Below are positions 49,993 to 60,256 of a stretch of DNA of 64,000 nucleotides, piece by piece (within the stretch, counting starts at the first letter, position 1; every line of letters starts with the position of its first letter). Below the pieces are notes generated by a model. It did not search any database. It worked only from the letters and a program-made list of their open reading frames with translations, and was not told the DNA's origin. A program made the position numbers and the translations under genes. Where the stretch lies: contig NW_024037072.1 in the NCBI RefSeq assembly GCF_015706575.1, positions 19,655,162 through 19,719,161 of the forward strand, written 5' to 3'. This stretch comes from Patiria miniata (taxonomy: Eukaryota; Echinodermata; Asteroidea; Valvatida; Asterinidae).

Positions 49993-51109
49993 ACTACGTA
50001 ACGGCACCGTTAAAATAATTTGGAAGCGCCAGCAACGGAATTTACTTATGTTAAAACATGCAATACACGTTGGAATAAAATCACAATAAACTACATGAAT
50101 AAATCCCATACTTTTCATTGCGATATCGAATCGGTACCGTAGCAAGTTTCCCACCCAGGGGTTACTATACTGAAAACGAGGTTGAGGATAAAGTAAGCCT
50201 GGGGACGAGGTTGGTCTTGTGAAAAGGGCGTGTATTGACCTCAAAAACCTGCGAAATTTTATGAGAATGCACATATCCGGGCACGATGCATAGGAAGTGC
50301 AACGTATGCAACGTCTTTTTTCTTTGCCTTTATTTTGTGTCCAAATTGGGCCCGTGCAATGGCAGTAGATGAGTGTTTCAAAAAGAAAAGAAAGCATTCA
50401 AAAATTTACAACTTATTAAACAATATTACGAATTGTTGACTATTATAAAATTAAAACTGTTGACCCCAACTTCCGTCAATCGGTCACGCCGAAAACACGT
50501 CTGTGACTAGACTAGTCAGTGTTTGGCACCAAGACGTTTACATAAAAAGTGAACGTGAGTGGCGAGACTTAATAACACACTTAATTTTCCCAGCATACCT
50601 CACACGTCAGGGTGCACTGAACTAATTCAAGCGAGAATTTCTACGCCAGCTGATTAGCATAAAAAGTGCCCCCCACAATTTCTTTTGAAAACGGAGACCG
50701 TTTGGCTTTAAAAACGGTGGAATTGTGTAAATATACCCAAGGATCAACTCCCTGGGTTTGGGCTTCCATCTGAGGGCAGGCTTGATAAAATCACGGATGA
50801 AAAATGGGTCCTATTTGCCTGTGAAAGTGGAAGGATACCACTTGTTAAATGGCTACATGCAGGCTTGGGAACTATCACTTTTCGGGAGGTGAATTTATTT
50901 GGGTGTGAATATATATTTAAAAAATGTATTTGGCTAATGTGCCTAAAATTGAAAAGAAATGAAAAGATGAAAGACAAGACAATAATTAAATTTTTGTTTG
51001 AGAAACCCCAGTGATGTTGGCTTGCATGTTACTTGGCCCTGAACTTTGTTGATTTTACACTGATTTCAATGGGGCTTGAATTAGTGCAGTGGACCCGTCA
51101 TGCGCGCAT
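49993..51109. other. Intergenic, no gene seen
   Basis: Mixed unique sequence without splice-supported frames. Confidence 0.4.
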
Positions 51110-51478
51110 TAGGCCCAAAAAAAAGTCTCCGGTTTCTGGTATGCGCGCGCGTCGTCGTAGCCATGCGCGTCGGCAAAATGAAAAAAAAAAAAATTCAATG
51201 AAAGATGATGTTTCAAAACCGCCAAACTCACTGGTTTGACTGGAATTCTGCTGCTGCACAATTTTAACGTGTTCTTAGATTGGGTTATGGTCGAGAATAA
51301 GCTTTATGTGGCCTCTCTGGACTCCCATACATTTGCACTAAGTTTAGTCGGGCACCATTTGCAGTCATCAGCCGACATTAGAAGCAAAAAAATCAGGTAA
51401 AAAAAAAAAAAAGCCGCGTCGCCGCACCACTTTTTGTGCAAGCTCCATACCAGAAACCGGAGACTTTTTTTTGGCCTT
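51110..51478. mobile_element. 'AGGCCAAAAAAAA' MITE, copy 3
   Basis: Same ends and body as 39746-40131, differing mainly in homopolymer lengths. The similarity implies recent movement. Confidence 0.85.
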
Positions 51479-51885
51479 AGCTTGAATGCAGCGTGCACGA
51501 GGTATGCACGCTCGGAAAAATAACCAGACTCTAGATTTTTCTAAGTCAACCGGTTACTAGCAAGCACAAGTATTGAGGTTGCAGATAGTGCTTCTTCACC
51601 AGTCCATATAGAATAACTTTTCCCGAAACTTGGAAATGTCCGGGTTTAAGAATACCGTTTATTGACAGAAAATAGTTGATATAGGCCTAATACATATTCT
51701 ATCCCGATTCGTTTTGCAGAAGCTGAGAAAGTAAAAGGCTTTGCAGATGTGAATGCGAGATATCGTCAGAGATACTTTTGTGGGTTTTATTTTAAATTCG
51801 AAGCGGTATTTTTTCCCGTCAGGATATCAATCTCCATGATTGCCATACCACTTATTTAGATACCGACAAATGAGCTAAGGATGAC

Positions 51886-52650
51886 GACTTTCCGAGACTA
51901 CCTCCCGAAATCGACTTACCGAAGTCGACACAACTTGCCGAGTTAAATTATCACGCCAAATAATTGACTCATTCTTCGGAAACCCAGATAACGACTTACC
52001 ATCAAGGGCGGTTCGAACGAATTAGTAATTCGTTCGCATGAATTAGTAATTAGTTCGAACGAATTACTAATTCGTGGGAACCAATTAGTAATTCGTGGGA
52101 ACGAATTAGCAATTCGTGGGAACGAATTAGCAATTAGCAATTCGTGCGAACGAATTAGAAAATTCCCAAAAAAAATTCCACCCTGTCCCTTCCCGGGCTT
52201 CATATGACGTCGCTCTATAGGCAGGCACTGCGAACACCGCCATCTTTTCCTCCAACAAAAAATTGTCAAAGTGGTCAGATATTGCCTCAGATCGCACCAC
52301 AGAGCGTTTAATCCCGAACAAAATTCGGGGCCCAAGCGCCCCGAATCCCATTCCGTAATTTTTTGGACCCACTTTTTGCCCCCCCCCCCAGAATTGTGTT
52401 CTGGATCCGCCCTTGCTTGCCATGAGACCAAATCAACTTATGTGTCGACCTTATCATGACATGCCGAGTAATTTATGTCGTCAAGTCGGCTTATTCGTAG
52501 GGTCAGGATGACGACTTCACAAGATACGTACACGTGTCAATCGACGTGCTATAGCTGCAGTATGTCGACTAAAAAGTGAAACGATTTATCTCGGCATGTC
52601 ATCATCTCTACACCAGCAAGTCGATTTGGCGACATTATGTCGACCTCCTG
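51886..52650. repeat. GTCGACTT-type minisatellite, interrupted by an hAT-like insertion
   Basis: Degenerate units (GACGACTT.CCGA.., AAGTCGACA, AAATTATC.CGCCAA) at 51886-52002 and 52424-52650 match the array at 43509-43855. The element at 52003-52415 splits it. Confidence 0.7.
52003..52415. mobile_element. hAT-like MITE 'CAAGGGCGG', 8-bp target duplication with one mismatch
   Basis: Ends CAAGGGCGG / CCGCCCTTG, flanked by CTTACCAT (51995-52002) and CTTGCCAT (52416-52423). The left half is a tandem of GAATTAGTAATTCGT-type palindromic units (52015-52150). The right half has GTGGTCAGATATTGCCTCAGATCGCACCACAGAG in pieces. Confidence 0.8.
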
Positions 52651-52769
52651 GTATCTAAATTATTGCCATGTCACTCATGTGACCGTGTCATCTCTGGTAG
52701 AAGATAATTTCCAAAAAAGATTTAGAGAGCCTGTAATTGTGAACGAATTGTCTGGAAATGTTGCCCTCG

Positions 52770-53043
52770 CAAGGGCGGATGCAGGACACATTTTGGGGGG
52801 GGGGGGGGGGGGGGGCAAAAAATGTGGTCCAAAAAGTCGGCCCCGAATTTTTTTTGGGGATTCTAAATTCTCTGTGGTGCGATCTGAGGCAATTTCTGAC
52901 CACTTTGACCATTTTTTTATTTTGGGGGAGAAGATGGTGGTGTAGGCAGTGCCTGCCTTTATAGCGAAGTCACTAAAAAAAGAAAAATAAATAGGTTTTC
53001 TTTTAGGGGGGCATAGCCCCCGTTGCCCCCGGATCCGCCCTTG
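52770..53043. mobile_element. hAT-like MITE 'CAAGGGCGGAT', perfect 8-bp target duplication
   Basis: Ends CAAGGGCGGAT / ATCCGCCCTTG, flanked on both sides by TGCCCTCG (52762-52769, 53044-53051). It shares CTCTGTGGTGCGATCTGAGGCAATTTCTGACCAC (in pieces) with 52003-52415 and with 62296-62340. Confidence 0.9.
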
Positions 53044-53051
53044 TGCCCTCG

Positions 53052-53456
53052 GCGTTGTGTTCGATGGATTCGCTATACCTGATATTGCTGAAGGACTTTA
53101 TTCGCCTTTAAAATATAAATCCTCCGGAGCCACCAATTAAAAAAAATCAATACAAGTCAAGGATACCGATCCCGCAATCTGTAGTCTCTAAACATGTAAA
53201 CCCTTCTCTGAAACCACTGAGCCACCGGAATGCGCGGCAAGAGCAGCGAATTCATTTTGTTATATACCTATAGCGCACTTTCTCGTACCTGCGTATTTAT
53301 AAAGGCAACAAGGCTGTCAAAGGCAATTTCGGTCCACAAAAAAAACTAGCCACCGACTGGTGCAAAGCATTATAACATCCCCCCTATAATACCTCCATGA
53401 AAATTATTTTACAAAAAAAAAAAAAGTTGTTAAAGTTAAGGATAAATGACGAAAAA
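53052..53456. other. Intergenic, no feature seen
   Basis: Sequence between the hAT-like MITE and the composite element. No gene or bounded repeat seen. Confidence 0.4.
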
Positions 53457-53522
53457 GTGGAGATTCTTTGATTCGAATGGGCGAGGACGCGTCCGAGCCC
53501 TTTTGAATCAAAGAATCTCCAC
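53457..53522. repeat. Terminal hairpin of the composite element
   Basis: 18-bp perfect arms (GTGGAGATTCTTTGATTC and its complement), then a partly paired head with the palindrome GGACGCGTCC at its tip and GGGC/GCCC beside it. Only the left end has it in full; the right arm stops at GATTCTTTG. Confidence 0.9.
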
Positions 53523-54546
53523 CTTTTGAGTGTTTCTCCGACTTAAACTACGTCCCTCTCGCAACTATTGTCCGGTTTACAAGGGAACAAAAAGTGTGGA
53601 TTCTTATTAATGTTTTGAGCTAAGAGATGAATTCGATCCATTGTTCAGCAATGGATAGCTGTGTATTAAGCCTTACTCCTGGGCCCTCATTATGCGCTTC
53701 AGTGTACCTTTACTTATTGTTAACCCTCTGCATGGGTGCACAGCTTTTGTTCCATTCTTCACGATGATGCATGCAGACACCATTGGTGGGTTGTAGCTCA
53801 TACACACCATCTTTGTTACCTCTCTGATGTAATTATACTTATTCTCTAATTCGCCCCTCAATCGCGAATAAATTATTTTCAATGCCGCCTACCATCGTTT
53901 TTGCCTACCCTCGTATTTTCCCACCCTGTATTATCAACCTGCAAGAAAATAGGTTAACAACAACAAATAATACAATAGTAGTGAGTAGGGTCTTCATCGG
54001 ACAGACAAAAGAATTTTATGCATAATGCACAAAGACAATGGACTCATTAGCATATCAATGAAACCAATTAGCATATCGATGGATGATGTTAGCATAATAA
54101 AAGAGCGCATGGGCGTATGTAAGGTTTACCGGACAAAGGATATGGGTCTAAAAAATGTATTGGACAAAGGGGGCAGCCCACCCGGCTAGATGGAATAGCG
54201 GACAGAGGAAGACCTGAACAGGAATAGTGGACAAAGGGAGACTTGAGCCGGATTATGAATGTCAAACGTTTGAAATGACCAAGACTATCATTTGTATTCA
54301 TTCAAAGCAGTGTGCAAACAGTAAATAATAAAAACAAAATGCAGGCCACACCAACAGAGCGCCAATTAAGCCGACTAGCTGGAAATCTTGTGAAAAAATG
54401 TTTTTACTCTGGTAAGAATGGAGAGTGCGAGCGACCTTGGGAGAAGTTAATGATGAATCTCGGTCTATCAAGAGCCGCTATGTATAGACATTTAGAGGAA
54501 AACAAATTTTGTAAATGGGGGCAATGTTTTAACGCACTTATAGAGT
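53509..54546. repeat. Left arm of the 1-kb inverted repeat
   Basis: Pairs with 57319-58357. The inner boundary is abrupt: at TAGAGT (54546) it turns into the ATGAGTAA minisatellite, while the right arm keeps unique sequence there. An open frame without ATG (minus 53673-53882) and one with ATG (minus 54089-54301) are present in both arms; conservation is expected from arm identity and does not show coding. Confidence 0.95.
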
Positions 54547-54569
54547 TACTCATTTACTCATTTGATTAA
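54339..54569 (+). pseudogene. Death-domain-like protein, left copy, 3' truncated
   Basis: From ATG at 54339 the frame has LSRLAGNLV, then WEKLMMNLGLS, MYRHLEEN and CFNALIE, the helix 1-5 pattern of a death domain (L..LA / W..L...LGLS / ..L..W). Death domains recruit partners in apoptosis and NF-kB signalling. At 54546 the gene is cut by the ATGAGTAA minisatellite, and the frame then runs into a stop at 54567-54569. The right copy at 57218-57526 keeps the missing C-terminal half but has a one-base insertion. So neither copy is intact in this window. The gene lies in the arm, hence in two inverted copies. Confidence 0.6.
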
Positions 54570-54940
54570 ATGATGAGTAATGATGAGTAACGAAATGAGT
54601 AAATGAGTAACGAAATGAGTAAATGAGTAACGCAATGAGTAAATGAGTAACGAAATGAGTAAATGAGTAACGAAATGAGTAAATGAGTAACGAAATGAGT
54701 AACCAAATGTGTAACGAAATGAGTAGCAAATGAGTGAATGAGTAACCAAATAAGTAGCAAATGAGTGAATGAGTAGCAAATGAGTGAATGAGTAACGAAC
54801 TGAGTAAATGAGTAGCAAATGAGTGAATGAGTAATCAAATGAGTAGCAAATGAGTGAATGAGTAACGAAATGAGTAGCAAATGAGTAACGAAATGAGTAA
54901 ATGAGTAACGAAATGAGTAACCAAATAAGTAGATATATAT
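54547..54940. repeat. ATGAGTAA minisatellite
   Basis: About 394 bp of AAATGAGTAACGAAATGAGT, GTAGCAAATGAGTGAATGAGT and related variants, a basic 8-mer ATGAGTAA with CG and GC spacers. Minus-strand frames through it (periodic Leu/Ser/Tyr/His) are artefacts. Confidence 0.95.
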
Positions 54941-54943
54941 TAA

Positions 54944-55684
54944 ATGATTTCATCCGTTCCTTACCATTCGGAGATTAACCTTCAAAGCTTCAACATGAAT
55001 ACTATTTCTGCAGTCAAACCCTATGCTTGTCACCAGTGTGACAAACGCTTTGGACGGAGATATAACCTCTTGAGACATACCGAAAATGCACATGCTGAAG
55101 ATGAATCCGATATAGACGAAGTTGAGGTGGATAATTCTGAACCTGAATTTAAAAGCAGTAGATTTGAAGATCCGGAAATGGAAAACTATGAAACTGAATC
55201 TACGTATGATGAAGACGAAGATCTTGAGGAAAATGATTCCGAATCCGTCACGGAGGTGGAAGATGACGAATCATCTGATGAAGATGAGTCTAGTTCTGAT
55301 TTGGAAGACAATGCAGCCTATTTAGACTGGTTGGGAGAGGCAAAAGAAGCGATTGATGAGATGTGGAGTGAAAAACATGAAAAGTACATCAACGAGGGCA
55401 TGAGTGAAGATCAGGACACGGAAAAGGCCAACAGAAAGACCCTGTGGGCAGTCAAGCGAATCTTTTTCAACAAATACAAAGATTTTTTGTCAAGTTACAT
55501 ACATCTGAAAGATAATGATACTCATCAAGAAATTGTGGACGAGATCGAAGACAGAGTCAATCATTCCGGTATTCTACTGCCCACGGCTGTCAGCCGGGTC
55601 ATATCTAAACACCACGCCAAATTTGACGGCCTGTTCCATCAATTAGATGAAGATGACGTTAACGAGGAAGACAGTGACGATTAA
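54944..55684 (+). CDS. C2H2 zinc-finger, acidic and helical protein, 246 aa
   Basis: A single uninterrupted frame. One C2H2 finger spans residues 29-50 (C29, C32, H45, H50; YACHQCDKRFGRRYNLLRH). Residues 51-128 are very acidic (runs of D/E/S). Residues 129-240 look helical: YLDWLGEAKEAIDEMW, then NKYKDFLSSYIHLKDN and KHHAKFDGLFHQL. The C-terminus is acidic again. A second Met at residue 18 is an alternative start. AATAAA lies at 55767-55772, 83 bases after the stop, with a GT-rich tract beyond. The general plan recalls element- or virus-encoded invertebrate proteins, but I cannot name the family. It is the only intact gene of the composite element. It may bind DNA through the finger; function is otherwise unknown. 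Confidence 0.75.
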   Translation: MISSVPYHSEINLQSFNMNTISAVKPYACHQCDKRFGRRYNLLRHTENAHAEDESDIDEVEVDNSEPEFKSSRFEDPEMENYETESTYDEDEDLEENDSESVTEVEDDESSDEDESSSDLEDNAAYLDWLGEAKEAIDEMWSEKHEKYINEGMSEDQDTEKANRKTLWAVKRIFFNKYKDFLSSYIHLKDNDTHQEIVDEIEDRVNHSGILLPTAVSRVISKHHAKFDGLFHQLDEDDVNEEDSDD

Positions 55685-55766
55685 AGACTAGTCAACGTTA
55701 CATTAAGATCACTGATGATTTAATTGCAAAGAATACATTAAGAGTGTTTCATTGAGAAATGACGTC

Positions 55767-55772
55767 AATAAA
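55767..55772 (+). terminator. Poly(A) signal of the zinc-finger gene
   Basis: AATAAA, 83 bases after the stop, followed by TTGTATTTTTCTTTGTTGGTGTTG at about 55805. Confidence 0.6.
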
Positions 55773-56619
55773 GCAATGATGTTATCATGTATACACTTTC
55801 TGCAGTTGTATTTTTCTTTGTTGGTGTTGTCTTACAGTTAAACAATCGGGAAAGCCCTACTGTCAAGCAGTCATATAATTAGTGTTTGGACACGCCCTGT
55901 CAATAATCCCCGAAATGTTTACGGTCTTTAATGCTTCATGTATGGCTTTATCACGCACCGTGTCCAACTTTGGGACTTTGTTGGGGTAAAAAAAGTTAGT
56001 TGCCTTATGACACTCTAAATCTTCAATATAAAATAGAAGTACGTACTATTGCTTTAACACAAAAGACCTAGTTATATATATATCCTTGATTTTGTAAACA
56101 AGTCCGGCACGGTGGTACACTAGGGTTCGGTGCATTCCTGTACAGACAACGGTAAAGGGGTATTAAGGCTTGAAATCATGTTTAGTCAGTCAACTTCATT
56201 GACTTCTTTCACGTACAGATTTTTGAAGCTCCCGCACATGCCGTGCGCGCTGCCAATTAAGTCCCATTGTCCAATAAAGGGAGTCAGCGTTCACTACTGT
56301 TGCGTAACTCCTGGCAATCGATATTTAGAACGCTCAATAATCCATCCCCCACTGTACATGCAGGTAGGTTAAGTCGGTGAAAGATAATCGATATAATGAA
56401 CACGTCTTGAAAGAATTACGTCTTTATGGATTAGGGAAACAGCGCTATCTGATCGGACGGTGTAAATATACAGTGTACATGTAGGATGCAGTCAGTCCCT
56501 TAATACAGATGTACGTGTACATACTGTACACACCGAGCCGACCCTGAAAGTTTGTATTTTCTACGACCACCGCACACAGATATACGTACATAGATGGTTC
56601 TGGCGGTAATGTGGAAGAA
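55773..56619. other. Core of composite element, no gene seen
   Basis: Unique-looking sequence. A frame at 56130-56372 has no domain. Confidence 0.4.
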
Positions 56620-56621
56620 TA

Positions 56622-56746
56622 CAGTCGACTCTCGTTATAACAAGGTCGATGGGACTAGCCAAATTACCTCTTTATTACCTCTTCTTTGTTATGAAAGCAG
56701 AACCTCTTTATAAAAGTGCTCTTTATAATATAATGAGAGTCGACTG
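56622..56746. mobile_element. Tc1/mariner-type MITE, 125 bp
   Basis: Ends CAGTCGACTCTCGTTATA / TATAATGAGAGTCGACTG, TA at 56620-56621 and 56747-56748. This end type is widespread among mariner-like MITEs. It sits inside the composite element core. Confidence 0.85.
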
Positions 56747-57171
56747 TATTGTGCAATTGTTATTGCACCTGGATAACACACACGATATGACAAGGCAAGT
56801 ATCGGTGCAGAAGCACGGAGTTATTTATTTGCTCCATGATCGGTGCGGTCATCGAGGGGTGATCGACCATCGGTCTCCGTATAGATCTAGAACGCATGGA
56901 TTCATTAGCTCTCTGATCTATTATTAACACAATTCCTCCATGGTTAAAACAATCATCGGACTATACCGTGCAAACTTTTTTAAAACTCGACTAGAAGAAA
57001 CTCTTGTATGTCTGTACACGTACACGAACTTGTCCGTGTGGATTGCACAGTGGACTACCGGGATCAGTCATTCGCAACAAATCTTAAGGGTTGTTCCATT
57101 CTAGACGATGTTCGCCGTACTCGATAATAATTTACTAAAAGATAAATTCTTCAATTAGACAATCATAATTT

Positions 57172-57196
57172 TTTCTTTCTTTCTTTCTTTCTTTTG
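57172..57196. repeat. (TTTC)n microsatellite
   Basis: Six TTTC units ending TTTT, just inside the right arm. Confidence 0.9.
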
Positions 57197-57217
57197 GAAG
57201 GGGGGAAGGGTAATGGT

Positions 57218-57526
57218 TTACTGCAGCAAAAAATTGTAAGCGTTATGATCAATACCGCAAAATCGACAGGCATTTAATAATCGTTCAATCGTGGCATTTT
57301 TATATTCGCGTCGTTTCCACTCTATAAGTGCGTTAAAACATTGCCCCCATTCACAAAATTTGTTTTCCTCTAAATGTCTATACATAGCGGCTCTTGATAG
57401 ACCGAGATTCATCATTAACTTCTCCCAAGGTCGCTCGCACTCTCCATTCTTACCAGAGTAAAAAACATTTTTTCACAAGATTTCCAGCTAGTCGGCTTAA
57501 TTGGCGCTCTGTTGGTGTGGCCTGCA
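57218..57526 (-). pseudogene. Death-domain-like protein, right copy, frameshifted
   Basis: Reading on the minus strand from the ATG at 57526-57524, the frame breaks at an A6 run (57460-57465) where the left copy has five. Downstream the frame resumes with WEKLMMNLGLS-type sequence, an ALIEWKRREYKNATIERLL segment and a stop at 57220-57218. The W.RRE..NATIE..L...R..G pattern is the helix 5-6 part of a death domain and lies beyond the inner end of the arm. Length is that of a lone death domain (about 100 residues). Confidence 0.65.
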
Positions 57527-58357
57527 TTTTGTTTTTATTATTTACTGTTTGCACACTGCTTTGAATGAATACAAATGATAGTCTTGGTCATTTCAAACGT
57601 TTGACATTCATAATCCGGCTCAAGTCTCCCTTTGTCCGCTATTCCTGTTCAGGTCTTCCTCTGTCCGCTATTCCATCTAGCCGGGTGGGCTGCCCCCTTT
57701 GTCCAATACATTTTTTAGACCCATATCCTTTGTCCGGTAAACCTTACATACGCCCATGCGCTCTTTTATTATGCTAACATCATCCATCGATATGCTAATT
57801 GGTTTCATTGATATGCTAATGAGTCCATTGTCTTTGTGCATTATGCATAAAATTCTTTTTTCTGTCCGATGAAGACCCTACTCACTACTATTGTATTATT
57901 TGTTGTTGTTAACCTATTTTCTTGCAGGTTGATAATACAGGGTGGGAAAATACGAGGGTAGGCAAAAACGATGGTAGGCGGCATTGAAAATAATTTATTC
58001 GCGATTGAGGGGCGAATTAGAGAATAAGTATAATTACATCAGAGAGGTAACAAAGATGGTGTGTATGAGCTACAACCCACCAATGGTGTCTGCATGCATC
58101 ATCGTGAAGAATGGAACAAAAGCTGTGCACCCATGCAGAGGGTTAACAATAAGTAAAGGTACACTGAAGCGCATAATGAGGGCCCAGGAGTAAGGCTTAA
58201 TACACAGCTATCCATTGCTGAACAATGGATCGAATTCATCTCTTAGCTCAAAACATTAATAAGAATCCACACTTTTTGTTCCCTTGTAAACCGGACAATA
58301 GTTGCGAGAGGGACGTAGTTTAAGTCGGAGAAACACTCAAAAGGTGGAGATTCTTTG
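57319..58357. repeat. Right arm of the 1-kb inverted repeat
   Basis: One base longer than the left arm. It includes a short ATG frame at 57869-57961 whose first 19 residues (MKTLLTTIVLFVVVNLFSC) resemble a signal peptide; it is identical in the left arm. It ends at ATTCTTTG, then jumps to a 29-base copy of its own interior. Confidence 0.95.
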
Positions 58358-58386
58358 TCTGTCCGATGAAGACCCTACTCACTACT
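58358..58386. repeat. 29-bp copy of arm interior at the right junction
   Basis: TCTGTCCGATGAAGACCCTA and the nine bases after it repeat 57861-57889 exactly. See the finding on template switching. Confidence 0.9.
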
Positions 58387-60000
58387 TACAATCCATTTGG
58401 GAAACACCGAACTTCGATGGCAAGCATTGCGCGGACACGGCTCAGGATGCGTCGCTATCTTGGAGACAGTTTAAGCTGTGTCGAGACAGAAATATCCGAA
58501 CTCAAGGTCTTGAGTTTCCGTCTCTGTGCTGGTAGGATGAAAGTTGACTGCCAAGATAGGGAATCGTCTGCTAACGGCATTCTACTTCTACTGTATCTGT
58601 CAATATAATGAAGCTGGATAACAAGTGGCTTGATTAGAGGCATTCAATTGCAATATCAGTCATTAACAAATTTTCATGAAAATTTGACGTGCGTACTGCT
58701 TGCTGGGGAATTCGGTCAGTGACTTAAACACGCCTGTTCAACCACACCTTAATGTCACACTCCGCTGATTCCATTCAAATGTAAATTCTCGCTTTGGCTA
58801 ACCCAATGAAAATATATATGTATGTTAGTGTTCCAGCTACGCACATACACTTAATTAAAAAAAAAAAATCTAAAATGCTATCGATGCGAGCGTACGGGAT
58901 GGAGGATTTATAACACCAACCAAAGGAAGTTTGTATTGCGAGCAGCTTGTTTGTGAAACACTTTGCCCACTGAGATGAAGACCGCTTACCTTGATATTGT
59001 TACATGGAGTACAAATCGAAATATCTCAGTCACCACAGGAATTGTCTTGTTTGGAAATTACATAACATTAGAAAATCATCTGAGAAGTATTGATAACTGA
59101 ATTTGATTATTCAGTTATGTATCTATTCTCTATAATTGTCAACGAACGGTCCCTTTTGTTCTATTTTTTTACGGGCCATTACTTAAATAACAAAGGAAGA
59201 GTTATAATAAAACTGTAAGTAAATGGGTTAAGACTAGATATTAACACACAAAAATTGAAAGCGAAAACGCGAAATTCAGTAACAATTGTTACAAAGCTAA
59301 TTTTAAAAATTAAAGAAAAAACAAAGACAAACAAAAAAATATAATTTTCAGTTTTTACATTAAAATATAAATAATACATGTAAGTAAACGAATAAGAATT
59401 AAAAATACTGGAAACTAAAAATAAAATTAAAATAAAACTAAAAAGGGAGAGTATTTTATACTATTTCACTTTGAATCCATAATCGTCACCGAATTTTTTT
59501 TTACAATATCAGAGCGGCAAATTGAAAAAGGCAAAGAGAACATTCAATTGTGTAGACACAATTCAAGAAATAACCGAAATGCTCACAGGCAATATTAACA
59601 TAGTACGCCGTTAAAAAAGCCTTCAATTGAGACGAAAACTTATTACTCTGTAAATTATGCAGTTTTCGGAGAGGTATAAAGTAGCAGCTTTAGCTGCATT
59701 TTGTTCAAAGTTCTTTGAATTCTCTGTTTTTGTCACGGCAAGCACGAAGATACATTATTACTTTACATGTACTGTAAAATATTCCTTAAATCTAAAGCGA
59801 AAATTTGTGTTGTTATTAATGTCAGGAACCTTATTTTCAAAATGCCCAAAACTTGATCATTTTACAAACCGTTACTCTTCCAATTTATGCATGGAACTGC
59901 TTGCAGGGGCCATTCACAACAAAGCCTGTAGATTCCCAACTTATCTTCAGATGACTGTGCAATTTTAAGAATGTACAGTTAACTGCACAATTTTATTCTA
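58387..60000. other. Intergenic, no gene seen
   Basis: 58387-58620 is GC-balanced with short overlapping frames but no domain. 59160-59600 is very AT-rich. Confidence 0.4.
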
Positions 60001-60029
60001 TTCTTATAAATAATCTTTATTGAATAGAG

Positions 60030-60037
60030 TGACGTCA
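60030..60037 (+). promoter_or_regulatory. Perfect CRE (TGACGTCA) upstream of peptide gene B
   Basis: An 8-bp palindromic cAMP response element 220 bases before the ATG of peptide B. A TATAAAT word lies at 60005-60012, just upstream of it. Full CREs of this kind are common in neuropeptide promoters. Chance occurrence cannot be excluded. Confidence 0.35.
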
Positions 60038-60256
60038 CAAAAGTAGTTTACGCAGTGCCCAACCATATGTGTGGATATCACGACTACAGTGACCGTGCAG
60101 AGGAAAAGTGTTTCCCATTTAGTTGACCGCTAGGTTCACACGCAACCAGTTGGCCGGGCTTGTGGCAGGGGTTGCTGGAAGGACCTGTTGAACTTCCTTT
60201 GCCATAAGCTGTTGCGATAATTCTGTTGGGACATAAACATCGTCTTAGGAGCTAAG

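Larger units (their letters stand above)
53457..58357. mobile_element. Composite element with ~1.04-kb inverted repeats (IR), about 4.9 kb
   Basis: The arms at 53509-54546 and 57319-58357 are inverted copies of 1038 and 1039 bp. I count only a handful of differences (one T indel, few substitutions). Between them lie 2772 bp: a minisatellite, a zinc-finger gene, a 125-bp MITE and a TTTC run. Each arm carries a death-domain ORF and two smaller open frames. The left arm continues into a terminal hairpin (53457-53522). No transposase, integrase, polymerase or helicase is present, so it is either a non-autonomous relic or an internally deleted copy. The zinc-finger plus acidic protein and the death-domain gene suggest a Polinton/adintovirus-like source; this is inference from memory only. 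Confidence 0.65.

Noticed and set aside
54547..54940. CRISPR-like array
   Set aside because: Direct short minisatellite without unique spacers, in a eukaryotic genome.
54558..54953. Repetitive Leu/Ser/Tyr membrane protein on the minus strand
   Set aside because: Pure translation of the ATGAGTAA minisatellite.
53457..58357. Integrated parvovirus-like genome (size 4.9 kb, hairpin end, inverted arms)
   Set aside because: No SF3 helicase/NS1 or capsid frame. Arms are too long and the only intact gene is a zinc-finger protein.
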